Assembly (NCBI RefSeq): GCF_007829955.1
Contig: NZ_VIWX01000001.1
Location: 1,426,001 to 1,490,000 of the forward strand
Source of the DNA: Saccharopolyspora dendranthemae
Lineage (GTDB): Bacteria; Actinomycetota; Actinomycetes; Mycobacteriales; Pseudonocardiaceae
Length of the DNA: 64,000 bases
Direction of reading: 5' to 3'
How positions within the stretch are numbered: position 1 is the first letter of the stretch; every line of letters starts with the position of its first letter. A program made the translations under genes and the position numbers. The notes under the pieces are model-generated. The model did not search any database, was not told the DNA's origin, and saw only the letters and a program-made list of their open reading frames with translations. Positions 46,698 through 56,539 of this stretch are shown one piece after another.

Positions 46698-47609
46698 TCA
46701 CGCCGCCCGATTCGTCACCCCGTGCAGGAAGTGAGCGACCTCGCCCGCGATGGCGGTCGGGCCGAGCCCGTGCGCGGCGTCGTGCTCCTCGACCGTGCCG
46801 TAGGCGCGCAGCTCCAGGTCCCGGCGCACGCCCAGCGACAGCACCCGGTGCGGGGTGTCCGACAGCGCCTCGGCGACCTCGCGCGTGGAGGTGCCGCGCA
46901 GGTAGGGCTCGACCAGCACCACGTCCGGGGCCGCCGCGCGCACGGCCGCGCGCAGCCCTGCGGCGTCGAACGGCCGGATCGTGGCGGTGTAGAGGACCGT
47001 GACGTCCATCGCGGCGGTGGCCGACAGCACCGGATCGAGCATCGGCCCGACGGCCAGCACCACGCCGTCGCGACCGTGCCGCACCTGGTGCCAGCCGGGC
47101 CCGGTGACCAGCGGCTCGGCGTTGAGGCGGTCGGAGAGCCGCAGGTAGACGAGCCCGTCGTGGTCGAACTCGCGGCTCAGCAGCGCATCGACCTCGTCCG
47201 GGTGGCCGGGCACGTGCGCGGTCCAGCCCGGCAGCGCGTCGATCAGCGCGACGTCTCCGGGAGCCATGTGGGTGCGCCCGGCCGTCGGGTAGTCGTAGGA
47301 GGCGCCGGTGCTGACCGCGATCGCCCCGACGCCCTGATGCCCGAGGTCGAGCTTGAGCTGCTCGAAGGGCCGTTCCACGAGGAACGGCGTGATCGAGTGC
47401 AGCACCGGCCGCATCCCCGCCAGCGCCAGTCCCCCGGCGACGCCGACCATCGCCTGCTCGCGGATGCCGACGTTGAACACGCGGTCGGCGTGCCGGTCGA
47501 GGGCGTCGGTGAAGCGGTCGGCGGAGATCTCGGCCAGCACGAGCGCGACCCTCGGGTCGGCGTCCATGGCCGCGGTGGTGGTGCGCACGAACTGCTCGCG
47601 CATGCTCAT
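46698..47609 (-). CDS. transketolase, C-terminal half (pyrimidine-binding and C domains)
   Basis: 303 residues: Pyr domain with ADRVFNVGIREQAMVGVAGGLALAG (the family glutamate in IREQ) and a C-terminal domain DVVLVEPYLRGTSTREV. Pairs with the gene upstream to make a split transketolase, moving two-carbon ketol units between sugar phosphates or a related substrate with thiamine diphosphate. ATG 47609 overlaps the stop of its partner (ATGA). Split forms are often found in specialised pathways; no such pathway is visible here. Confidence 0.9.
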   Translation of the reverse strand: MSMREQFVRTTTAAMDADPRVALVLAEISADRFTDALDRHADRVFNVGIREQAMVGVAGGLALAGMRPVLHSITPFLVERPFEQLKLDLGHQGVGAIAVSTGASYDYPTAGRTHMAPGDVALIDALPGWTAHVPGHPDEVDALLSREFDHDGLVYLRLSDRLNAEPLVTGPGWHQVRHGRDGVVLAVGPMLDPVLSATAAMDVTVLYTATIRPFDAAGLRAAVRAAAPDVVLVEPYLRGTSTREVAEALSDTPHRVLSLGVRRDLELRAYGTVEEHDAAHGLGPTAIAGEVAHFLHGVTNRAA

Positions 47610-48307
47610 CGGGTTCCTCCTCGGGTTTCGACCTCGGCGACGACCGCGAGCGGGCGGTCGGTGACGGTGGCGCTCAACGCCTGGTGCAGCGCGGTGTGGT
47701 CGCGGCCGTCGACGACCCGGGCCGCCCAGCCCTCCCGCGCGAAGCGGTCGGCGATGCCGCCGGGCCAGCCGGTGCTGGACGACCGGTTGTCGATCACCAG
47801 GGCGGTCAGCCGGCCCAGCCCCCAGCGGCCGGCGACCTGGATCGCCTCGTGGTTGCTGCCCTCGTCGAGCTCGGCGTCGCCGACGAGCACGACCACGCGC
47901 GGCCGGTCGAGCCCCCGCGCCCGCAGGCCGAGCGCGACGCCGAGCGCGAGCGGGAGACCGTGGCCCAGCGACCCGCTGCCGATCTCCACCCCCGGCGCCA
48001 GCACCCGATCGGGGTGGAAGCCCAGCCGGGAGTCGAACTCGCCGAAGCGGTCCAGCTCGGCCGGGTCCAGGAATCCCTTGGCCGCGAGGACCGCGTAGTA
48101 GGCCATCGGCCCGTGCCCCTTGGACAGCAGGAAGCGGTCGCGCTGCGGGTCGTCGACGCGGTCCGGCGCCACCGAGAGGACCTCGTCGTAGAGCACCCAG
48201 AGCGCGTCGAGGGTGGAGGTGGCCGCGGAGTCGTGCTTCTCGTCGCCGGTCATCCGCGTCATCAGCGGGCGCAGATCGGCGTACCGGTAGTCCGTCTTGA
48301 TCGCCAT
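47606..48307 (-). CDS. transketolase, N-terminal half (diphosphate-binding domain)
   Basis: 233 residues carrying the ThDP diphosphate-binding domain: DRFLLSKGHGPMAYYAVLA, GVEIGSGSLGHGLPLALGVALG, and VGDAELDEGSNHEA...NR as the GDG-type metal/ThDP motif. ATG 48307 starts about eight bases after the CATCCT -10 of a promoter with a SoxR-like dyad in its 19-base spacer, so the pair is likely induced through SoxR and may be leaderless. First gene of the two-gene unit. Confidence 0.9.
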   Translation of the reverse strand: MAIKTDYRYADLRPLMTRMTGDEKHDSAATSTLDALWVLYDEVLSVAPDRVDDPQRDRFLLSKGHGPMAYYAVLAAKGFLDPAELDRFGEFDSRLGFHPDRVLAPGVEIGSGSLGHGLPLALGVALGLRARGLDRPRVVVLVGDAELDEGSNHEAIQVAGRWGLGRLTALVIDNRSSSTGWPGGIADRFAREGWAARVVDGRDHTALHQALSATVTDRPLAVVAEVETRGGTR

Positions 48308-48314
48308 GCCAACC

Positions 48315-48345
48315 AGGATGGGACTTCGAGTTAAGTCGAAGTCAA
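48315..48345 (-). promoter_or_regulatory. SoxR-type promoter with 19-base spacer
   Basis: On the minus strand: -35 TTGACT (48345-48340), a 19-base spacer, -10 CATCCT (48320-48315). The perfect dyad GACTTCGA-N6-TCGAAGTC (48322-48343) overlaps the -35 and fills the spacer, with centre AGTTAAGT. A long spacer with a centred dyad is the signature of MerR-family control; the centre resembles the SoxR box. It faces the split transketolase. Confidence 0.7.
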
Positions 48346-48357
48346 GCGCCGATATAG

Positions 48358-48387
48358 CTCCACCAATGTGGAGGTTTGAGCTAGCCT
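48358..48387 (+). promoter_or_regulatory. soxR promoter: dyad and leaderless -10
   Basis: CTCCAC-CAAT-GTGGAG (48358-48373) lies before TAGCCT (48382-48387), a -10 box six bases upstream of the GTG start of the soxR-like gene. It suggests a leaderless transcript and possible autoregulation. Confidence 0.5.
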
Positions 48388-48393
48388 GGCGGG

Positions 48394-48867
48394 GTGTCGA
48401 AACTACCCGCCTTGCTGACCATCGGAGAGGTCGCGCACCGCAGCGGAGTCGCGCAGACCGCGCTGCGCTTCTACGAGGACCGCGGCCTGATCACCTCCAC
48501 CCGCACCTCCGGCAACCAGCGCCGCTACCGGCGGGCGGTGCTGCGCCGGCTGGCGTTCATCCGCGCCGCGCAGCGGGTCGGCCTCAGCCTGGAGCAGATC
48601 TCCGAAGCCCTCGCCACGCTCCCCGACGACCACGCGCCCACCAAGGCCGACTGGGCGCGGCTCTCCCGGCGCTGGCGCGACGAGCTCGACGCTCGCATCG
48701 ACGGCCTGCAGCGCCTCCGCGACAACCTCACGGGCTGCATCGGCTGCGGCTGCCTGTCGCTGCGCACCTGCATCCTCAACAACCCCGACGACCGCCAAGC
48801 CGAGAACGGCCCGGGCGCCCCGGTCCTCCGCCCCACCGCGGACCCCACAACCCCCGCTCCCGCCTGA
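48394..48867 (+). CDS. soxR: redox-sensitive SoxR-like MerR regulator
   Basis: 157 residues. N-terminal MerR HTH (TIGEVAHRSGVAQTALRFYEDRGLI), a dimerisation coiled coil (about 80-110), and the [2Fe-2S] cysteine cluster C115-x2-C118-x-C120-x5-C126 (GCIGCGCLSLRTC), diagnostic of SoxR. In actinomycetes SoxR responds to redox-active metabolites. Divergent from the split transketolase; the promoter with a 19-base spacer between them is its probable target. Ends close to a 70-base palindromic element. Confidence 0.93.
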   Translation: MSKLPALLTIGEVAHRSGVAQTALRFYEDRGLITSTRTSGNQRRYRRAVLRRLAFIRAAQRVGLSLEQISEALATLPDDHAPTKADWARLSRRWRDELDARIDGLQRLRDNLTGCIGCGCLSLRTCILNNPDDRQAENGPGAPVLRPTADPTTPAPA

Positions 48868-48915
48868 GACGCTCAACTCCGGACGCGGGGATCGGGTAGG
48901 ACGGCACTCACCAAG

Positions 48916-48985
48916 CCCCAGTTTTAGTCCAAACTGAGCCGACATTTCGGACACCGAAGGTCCTCGGTTATGACTAAAACTGGGA
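48916..48985 (+). repeat. 70-base palindromic element, copy 4
   Basis: CCCCAGTTTTAGTCC ... TGACTAAAACTGGGA; marker GACATTTCGG on the plus strand. Lies between the convergent soxR and response-regulator genes. Confidence 0.93.
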
Positions 48986-49002
48986 CCAGGCGACGGATCG
49001 GG

Positions 49003-49683
49003 TCAGGATTCACCCGTCCAGGTGTAGGTCATCTCCGGGCGTCCGACCGTGCCGTAGGTGGGGAGGCGTTCGACCACGCCCGTGCCGGCCAAGTACTCGA
49101 GGTAGCGGCGGGCCGTGACGCGGGAGACGCCCGCGGCCTCGCCGACGGCGCCCGCAGACCCGCCGGAGGGCATCGCGCGCAACGCCGTGACGACCGCGGC
49201 GAGGGTTTCCTCGCCCATCCCCTTGGGGAGGGCGGCGCGGTTCACACCGCGCAGGGACGAGAACGCGCGATCGATCTCGGCCTGCCCCTGGACCTCCCGG
49301 TCCTGGCCGAGCGTGGCGCGGAACCGCGCGTAGTGCTCCAGCTTCTCGCGCATCGCGGCGAAGGTGAACGGCTTGAGCAGGTACTGCACGACGCCGCTGG
49401 ACACCGCCGCGCGCACGACCTTGAGGTCCCGAGCCGACGTGACCGCGATGACGTCGACCGGGAGTCCCGCCGTGCGCAGGGCGCGGGCCACCTGGAGCCC
49501 GTCCATGTCGGGCAGCCGCAGGTCGAGCAGCACCAGGTCGATGGTGGTGTGCTCGACGAACCGCAGCGCCGCCTGACCGGTGCGGACTCGCCCCGCCACC
49601 GCGAAGCCCTCGACCCGGTTGACGTAGGCCTCGTGCGCCTCGCCCGCCACCGGGTCGTCCTCGACCACCAGAACCGAGATCAT
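49003..49683 (-). CDS. CitB-type response regulator
   Basis: 226 residues: receiver domain (1-120) with phospho-acceptor D54 in LVLLDLRLPDMDG, the acidic pocket VVEDD, switch Thr in VIAVTSARD and Lys in YLLKPF; then a C-terminal HTH of the CitB/DcuR class (VGEAAGVSRVTARRYLEYLAGTGVVER). ATG 49683 overlaps the kinase stop by four bases. Expected to activate the divergent dctA gene in response to C4-dicarboxylates or citrate. Confidence 0.92.
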   Translation of the reverse strand: MISVLVVEDDPVAGEAHEAYVNRVEGFAVAGRVRTGQAALRFVEHTTIDLVLLDLRLPDMDGLQVARALRTAGLPVDVIAVTSARDLKVVRAAVSSGVVQYLLKPFTFAAMREKLEHYARFRATLGQDREVQGQAEIDRAFSSLRGVNRAALPKGMGEETLAAVVTALRAMPSGGSAGAVGEAAGVSRVTARRYLEYLAGTGVVERLPTYGTVGRPEMTYTWTGES

Positions 49684-51257
49684 CGCGACGCCCCCGGTAG
49701 CCGGACGGTGAACACCGCGCCCTCGTCGCCGCCGACGTCGATGACGCCGCCGTGCCGCCGCACGCACTGCCCGACCAGCGCCAGCCCGAGTCCGCGGTCG
49801 CCGGACTTCGTCGACCAGCCGCGCCGGAACAGCTCGGAGGTGTCGGCCGGGACGCCGGGACCGTTGTCGGCGACCCGGATCAGCACTCCGTCCGCTGTGG
49901 ACCGGATGGTCACCTCGACGCGAGGCCCCGGCCGGTCCGCCACGGCCTCCACGGCGTTGTCGATCAGGTTCCCGAGGATGGTCACCAGGTCCCGGGAGTC
50001 GAGGTGCTCCAGGGCTGCGTCGTCGACCTCGGTGTCCTCGCTGAGCACCACCTCGACCCCCCGCTCCCCTGCCTCCGCGCTCTTGCCCAGCAGCAACGCG
50101 GCCAGCACCGGCTCACCGACGGAGCCCACGACCTGGTCGGTCAGGCGTTGCGCGAGGTCCAGCTCCGAGGTCGCGAACCCGACGGCCTCCTCGGTTCGGC
50201 CGAGTTCGATCAGCGAGACGACGGTGTGCAGCCGGTTCGCGGACTCGTGGGCCTGCGAGCGCAGCGATTCGGCGAAGCCGCGCATCGAGTCGAGCTCGCC
50301 GCTGAGCGCCTGCAGCTCCGTGTGGTCCCGCAGCGTGACGACGCTGCCGAGGTCGCGGCCGTCACTGCGGACCGAGGAGACGTTGACCAGCAGCACCCGG
50401 CGGTCGGTCAGGTGCACCTCGTCGCGGACCGACCCCCTGCCGAGGGTGTCCACAAGGGAGGGTGGAAGGTCCAGTGCGGACACCTTCTCACCTTCGACCG
50501 CGGCGGAATCCAGTGAAAGCAGCACAGCGGCACCATCGTTGCACAAGGTCACGCGTCCGTCCGGCGACACCAGCAGCAGCCCTTCGCGCACCGCGTGCAG
50601 GATCGCGTCGTGGTACTCGTACATCCGGGACAGCTCGGCCGGGCGCATGCCGTGCGTGTGGCGCCGGATCCGGGCGTTGACCAGGTACGTCAGCACGCCG
50701 CCGAGCAGCAGCGCCCCAGCGGCCACGAGCACCAGCACCGCGACCCGGCCGCGCAGCTCGTCGGTGATCACCCGCACGGTGATGCCGTCGGCCACGAGTC
50801 CCACCATCTGGGAGCCGCGGTGCACCGGCACGACCGCGCGCACCGACGGGCCGAGCGTGCCGGTGTAGGTCTCGACCAGCATCAGACGGGGGTCGATGTT
50901 GCCGCGGAACGGCCGGCCGATGCGGGACGGGTCGGGGTGGGTGAACCGGATCCCCTGCGGGGACATGATCGTGATGAAGTCGACCCCCGCTTCGGCACGC
51001 ACGCGCTCGGCCAGCGGCTGCAGCGCCGCGGTGGGATCGGGGGAGGCCATCGCGTCGGCCACGGCGGGCTGGGCGGCCAGCGTCCGGGCCACCGCCACGA
51101 CCTTCTCCCGCGCGGTGTCCTCGGTCCGCTGGTCGGCGTCGTAGGCGGCCAGCGCGGCTCCGGCGAGCACGACGACGGCCACGACGACGATCTGCAGCAC
51201 GAACAACTGCCGCGCCAGGCTCCACCGCGGGCGGAGCCGGTACCGGTATCCGGACAT
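49680..51257 (-). CDS. CitA/DcuS-type sensor histidine kinase
   Basis: 525 residues from ATG 51257. Membrane segment about 17-40, an extracytoplasmic PAS-like sensor (about 42-175, with TIMSPQGIRFTHPDPSRIGRPF typical of dicarboxylate/citrate sensors), second membrane segment about 177-197, cytoplasmic PAS (about 215-310), a dimerisation segment with the histidine in LRSQAHESANRLHTVVSL, and HATPase motifs NLIDNAVEA, DNGPGVP and GLGLALVGQ. Partner of the response regulator that overlaps its end. Probably senses C4-dicarboxylates. Confidence 0.92.
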   Translation of the reverse strand: MSGYRYRLRPRWSLARQLFVLQIVVVAVVVLAGAALAAYDADQRTEDTAREKVVAVARTLAAQPAVADAMASPDPTAALQPLAERVRAEAGVDFITIMSPQGIRFTHPDPSRIGRPFRGNIDPRLMLVETYTGTLGPSVRAVVPVHRGSQMVGLVADGITVRVITDELRGRVAVLVLVAAGALLLGGVLTYLVNARIRRHTHGMRPAELSRMYEYHDAILHAVREGLLLVSPDGRVTLCNDGAAVLLSLDSAAVEGEKVSALDLPPSLVDTLGRGSVRDEVHLTDRRVLLVNVSSVRSDGRDLGSVVTLRDHTELQALSGELDSMRGFAESLRSQAHESANRLHTVVSLIELGRTEEAVGFATSELDLAQRLTDQVVGSVGEPVLAALLLGKSAEAGERGVEVVLSEDTEVDDAALEHLDSRDLVTILGNLIDNAVEAVADRPGPRVEVTIRSTADGVLIRVADNGPGVPADTSELFRRGWSTKSGDRGLGLALVGQCVRRHGGVIDVGGDEGAVFTVRLPGASR

Positions 51258-51278
51258 CACTCACTCATGACGACGATG

Positions 51279-51293
51279 TGAACACAATGAACA
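51279..51293. promoter_or_regulatory. TGAACA direct repeat in citAB-dctA gap
   Basis: TGAACA-CAA-TGAACA, just upstream of the kinase gene in the 157-base gap shared with dctA. A short direct repeat of this type is a possible response-regulator site. Confidence 0.4.
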
Positions 51294-51414
51294 GAAGCGA
51301 GACGGCGACGATACACAGCTCGCATAGTCTCGGACCGGATCTTCCGTGACCTGGGACACGCGCGGTGAGCCGCACGTGACCCGGAGACACCCCGGCCGCG
51401 CAAGGAGTTCAACA

Positions 51415-52761
51415 GTGGCTAGCAATGATGCTGCGCCGACGAAACGTCGGGACAGAACGCACTACCTCTACATCGCGGTGATCGTCGCCGTCCTGGCGGG
51501 CATCGCCGTCGGCTTCCTCGCCCCCGACGTCGGCAAGGCGCTCAAGCCGTTGGGCACCGGTTTCGTCGACCTCATCAAGATGATGATCTCGCCGATCATC
51601 TTCTGCACGATCGTCCTCGGCGTCGGCAGCGTCCGAAAGGCCGCCAAGGTCGGCAAGGTCGGCGGTCTCGCGCTCGGCTACTTCATGATCATGTCGCTGG
51701 TCGCGCTGGTCATCGGCCTGATGGTCGGCAACGTGCTGCACCCGGGCGAAGGCCTGCAGATCACCGACGAGCTGCGCGGTTCGGGCGCGGAGCAGGCCGG
51801 TGAAGAGGCCCAGACCACCACCGAGTTCCTGCTCGGGATCATCCCGCAGACCCTGGTCTCGGCCCTGACCGAGGGCGAGGTGCTGCAGACGCTGCTGGTC
51901 GCCCTGCTGGCCGGCTTCGCCCTGCAGAGCATGGGCGAGAAGGGTCAGCCGATCCTGCGCGGCATCGAGCACATCCAGCGCCTGGTGTTCAAGATCCTGG
52001 CGATGGTCATGTGGGTCGCACCGGTCGGCGCGTTCGGCGCGATCGCGGCCGTGGTCGGCGCCACCGGCGTGGACGCCCTCAAGGGCCTCGCGGTGATCAT
52101 GGTCGGCTTCTACACGACCTGCGCGCTGTTCATCTTCGTCGTGCTGGGCGCCATCCTGTGGCTGTTCGCGCGGGTCAACATCTTCTCGCTGCTGCGCTAC
52201 CTGGGCCGCGAGTTCCTGCTGATCGTGTCGACCTCCTCGTCGGAGGCCGCGCTGCCGCGGCTGATCGCGAAGATGGAGCACCTGGGCGTGAGCAAGCCGG
52301 TCGTGGGCATCACGGTGCCCACCGGCTACTCGTTCAACCTCGACGGCACGATGATCTACCTGACCATGTCGTCGCTGTTCATCGCCAGCGCGCTCGGCGA
52401 CCCGCTGTCGATCGGCGAGCAGATCGGTCTGCTGCTGTTCATGATGATCGCGTCGAAGGGCGCGGCGGGCGTCAGCGGCGCCGGCCTGGCCACGCTGGCG
52501 GGCGGCCTGCAGTCGCACCGCCCGGACCTGCTCGACGGCGTCGGACTGATCGTGGGCATCGACCGCTTCATGTCGGAGGCCCGCGCCCTGACCAACTTCG
52601 CGGGCAACGCGGTCGCGACCGTGCTCATCGGCTCCTGGACCAAGGAGCTCGACCGCACCCAGATGCAGCAGGTCTTCACCGGCGAATCGCCGTTCAACGA
52701 GCAGACCTTCGTCGACGACGGCGGAGCGTCCACCGAGGAGAAGACCCCCGCCAAGGTCTGA
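51415..52761 (+). CDS. dctA: C4-dicarboxylate transporter (DctA, DAACS family)
   Basis: 448 residues from GTG 51415, with AAGGAG seven bases before it. Sodium/proton-coupled uptake of succinate, fumarate and malate. About eight membrane segments plus two re-entrant loops; family motifs include DLIKMMISPIIFCTIVLGVGS, the serine-rich STSSSEAALPRLI, PTGYSFNLDGTMIYL, and SKGAAGVSGAGLATLAGGL. Divergent from the CitAB-like two-component genes. The acidic C-terminal tail (about 25 residues) is cytoplasmic. A strong terminator follows. Confidence 0.96.
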   Translation: MASNDAAPTKRRDRTHYLYIAVIVAVLAGIAVGFLAPDVGKALKPLGTGFVDLIKMMISPIIFCTIVLGVGSVRKAAKVGKVGGLALGYFMIMSLVALVIGLMVGNVLHPGEGLQITDELRGSGAEQAGEEAQTTTEFLLGIIPQTLVSALTEGEVLQTLLVALLAGFALQSMGEKGQPILRGIEHIQRLVFKILAMVMWVAPVGAFGAIAAVVGATGVDALKGLAVIMVGFYTTCALFIFVVLGAILWLFARVNIFSLLRYLGREFLLIVSTSSSEAALPRLIAKMEHLGVSKPVVGITVPTGYSFNLDGTMIYLTMSSLFIASALGDPLSIGEQIGLLLFMMIASKGAAGVSGAGLATLAGGLQSHRPDLLDGVGLIVGIDRFMSEARALTNFAGNAVATVLIGSWTKELDRTQMQQVFTGESPFNEQTFVDDGGASTEEKTPAKV

Positions 52762-52774
52762 CCCCTCCGCCCCG

Positions 52775-52818
52775 AAGACCGGGCCTCCCCCGTCACCCGA
52801 CGAGGGAGGCCCGGTCTT
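52775..52818. terminator. terminator between dctA and the CBS-HEPN gene
   Basis: Perfect 15-base stem AAGACCGGGCCTCCC (52775-52789) and GGGAGGCCCGGTCTT (52804-52818), between two convergent genes. The lower-GC island begins right after it. Confidence 0.9.
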
Positions 52819-52825
52819 GTCGGTA

Positions 52826-54364
52826 TCAACCCCGTGGATCAACAGTACGAAGCATCTGCACGAATCCAGCCAAGGTGTCCAGCTCAGCAGTCAACGGATC
52901 CAAAGTGAAGTGCATGATGTCGTTCCGAATCTTCCGAACCTCCTCAAGACAGGCCAAGAAGATCGTCTGATCCAACGGCCACGCAAGCTTGCGGAAGTTT
53001 TCTGGTTCTTTAAGCAGGAAACCGTACGAACCGAGCGTAAAATCAGCGGCCGAATGAACCTTTTTGGGGTTGCGTGCAACTTGCCGAAGTTCCTCGACCT
53101 CAAAGACTTCGTCAACCCGGCGTCGAAGTCTGCGTTCTGCCTCGTCGATCAACACGAATGGTCGAGTGAGTTCACCGAACTGACCGGTGAGATCAGCTGC
53201 TGTCACGATCCCGGTCGATGACTGATCAGCCCCACGAACGAAAAGGTAACCACGTCTGTAGATCTCATCTAGTTGACTCAGCAGGTCTTCACTGGGATGC
53301 ACGACACGCGCAGGTACAAGCGCGTCCGAAACGGCCACGGTGTGGCCAGAAAGGCGAGCCTTTCCGATCGACTCCCAGCTAACAGCACCACAGAGGTTTC
53401 CCTGGCTGTCTATGACAGCGAGTTGCGAGTAATTCTCGATGAGCATCCGTGTCGTAGCCGTATCGAGGCCGTCCTCGGGCCGCACACTTGCAACATCCTT
53501 GTTTGCTGGGCCGAGCATTCCAACGCGCAACGTAATCGGCACAAATTCGGACGCCTCTTGCACATCTTCCGCGTCGCCTGCTTCAACACCACCTTCGCCG
53601 CCGGGCTCCTCACCGATCGGAACGATCTCCACCTTGGTGCCGATCCAGCCCTCGGTGAAGGGAGGCTTTGTAGTCAAACCATATTCACTGAGGTCAGTCT
53701 CGATCTGGGCGATGTTGGAAGACGTCCGGCGAACTACGCCCCAGCAATCAAGCAACTCCCGGATGGTTAGCTTGAAAGGACTACTAACATCAGCCTCAGC
53801 GGCCCTGGCAGCAAGTTCCGCAGGAGTACTTGCCATAGGCTGCGGGCGCTCGTCGGCGACATCCGGACCAGGATCAACGGAACCCGCCGCCAGATTCGCA
53901 ATCCGTTCAGCAGCGCCAAATCTGTGCAACCCGCAGATCGTCAGCAAAGATCCCATGCTGTCCAAGAGATCTCGCTGTACATCGTCGCGTGGGACGTCCT
54001 TCCGAATCCAATCAACCGGGCGAAGGTGCTGGTACCCAGGCGCTGCATCGGCATCGAACCTGTACGGACCGCTCACACGCCCGATTGCGAGCTGACCAGG
54101 TCGCGTCTTAAGGGGGAGCACGACGTAATCATCGAGCTCCATCTCAGCTCGAAACCGCCAAAGCTGTCCCGTCCAGTTTGCGACCTTCGCCTTACTCGCG
54201 GTGGGATAACAGCTCGAAATCCTCTGCCGCAACGCACCTTTCGTCGGCAAAGCGCTAAGGTCGCCTACCTCATCCCAACCAGCGATCGCCAAGCCCCTAC
54301 TTAGAGCCTGCTCTTCACGTTCACCATGCCTGCCGCCGCGCACGAGCCATGCCGCAGGTGCCAT
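52826..54364 (-). CDS. PUA/EVE-like (Mrr N-type) + CBS pair + HEPN-like protein; candidate defence RNase
   Basis: 512 residues from ATG 54364 (AGGGAG six bases upstream). (1) Residues 5-155, WLVRGGRHGE ... GWDEVGDLSALP ... VANWTGQLWRF ... DDYVVLPLKT ... IGRVSGPYRF ... HLRPVDW, match the pattern of the PUA/EVE-like domain at the front of many Mrr-type restriction enzymes. (2) A small middle domain, 197-250 (LTIRELLDCWGVVRRTSSNI). (3) A CBS pair, about 279-400 (VGMLGPANKDVASVRPEDGL ... YSQLAVIDSQGNLCGAVSWE ... GYLFVRGADQSSTGIVTAAD). (4) A helical C-terminus, 400-508, with RNDIMH (R480-x4-H485), the HEPN RNase motif. Hand-counted GC is 32/60 at 53041-53100 and 33/60 at 53401-53460, against 43/60 in dctA at 52561-52620, indicating transfer. 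Domain calls are by eye; no nuclease domain other than HEPN is seen. Confidence 0.7.
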   Translation of the reverse strand: MAPAAWLVRGGRHGEREEQALSRGLAIAGWDEVGDLSALPTKGALRQRISSCYPTASKAKVANWTGQLWRFRAEMELDDYVVLPLKTRPGQLAIGRVSGPYRFDADAAPGYQHLRPVDWIRKDVPRDDVQRDLLDSMGSLLTICGLHRFGAAERIANLAAGSVDPGPDVADERPQPMASTPAELAARAAEADVSSPFKLTIRELLDCWGVVRRTSSNIAQIETDLSEYGLTTKPPFTEGWIGTKVEIVPIGEEPGGEGGVEAGDAEDVQEASEFVPITLRVGMLGPANKDVASVRPEDGLDTATTRMLIENYSQLAVIDSQGNLCGAVSWESIGKARLSGHTVAVSDALVPARVVHPSEDLLSQLDEIYRRGYLFVRGADQSSTGIVTAADLTGQFGELTRPFVLIDEAERRLRRRVDEVFEVEELRQVARNPKKVHSAADFTLGSYGFLLKEPENFRKLAWPLDQTIFLACLEEVRKIRNDIMHFTLDPLTAELDTLAGFVQMLRTVDPRG

Positions 54365-54655
54365 CCACCGCTCCCTAGAAGTCCTGCCCAACTCAACCGT
54401 GTATGGCAACCCGGAGAGCTACCTCACTCATAGTAGCGGCGTAACTACCGATGTCGGCACCGCACGTCACTGATCGCGATCGATACTCGCCGCTGGCGCT
54501 ATCAACCGAAAGCTAGGCTGCAGCCTTCATTCGAGATCGTTCAGCCCGTGAGGTCTGCGGCGATGTTCTTCCCGTCAGGACACCAGGTCTCACGATGTCT
54601 CCAGTTGAACAGGACTCAAGAACCGCACACCGCACCATCTCACCTGGCTGCTTCA
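54365..54655. other. lower-GC gap upstream of the CBS-HEPN gene
   Basis: About 290 bases with no convincing gene. A TACTAT hexamer on the minus strand (54430-54435) is a candidate -10 for the CBS-HEPN gene. I see no attachment-site duplication or tRNA remnant. Confidence 0.4.
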
Positions 54656-54701
54656 CGCGAAAACCGCAGTTCTCGCGGCGGCGGGAACTGCGGTTTTCGC
54701 G
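54656..54701 (-). terminator. terminator after hisDCB
   Basis: Perfect 17-base stem: CGCGAAAACCGCAGTTC (54656-54672) and GAACTGCGGTTTTCGCG (54685-54701), 12 bases beyond the hisB stop. It closes the hisD-hisC-hisB transcript. Confidence 0.93.
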
Positions 54702-54713
54702 GGAGATCCGGGC

Positions 54714-56455
<1,742 letters not shown>

Positions 56456-56539
56456 TCATCATCTTCTCGCCGCCTGAGCGACCGGCGCGGGTGAGAGCTT
56501 CCCACCTGCGCCGTCGCGGCGGCTGAACTGTTCATCGTC

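Noticed and set aside
54365..54713. Second gene of the candidate defence island
   Set aside because: Frames here are short, overlap the hisB terminator and show no ribosome sites; the CBS-HEPN gene appears to stand alone.
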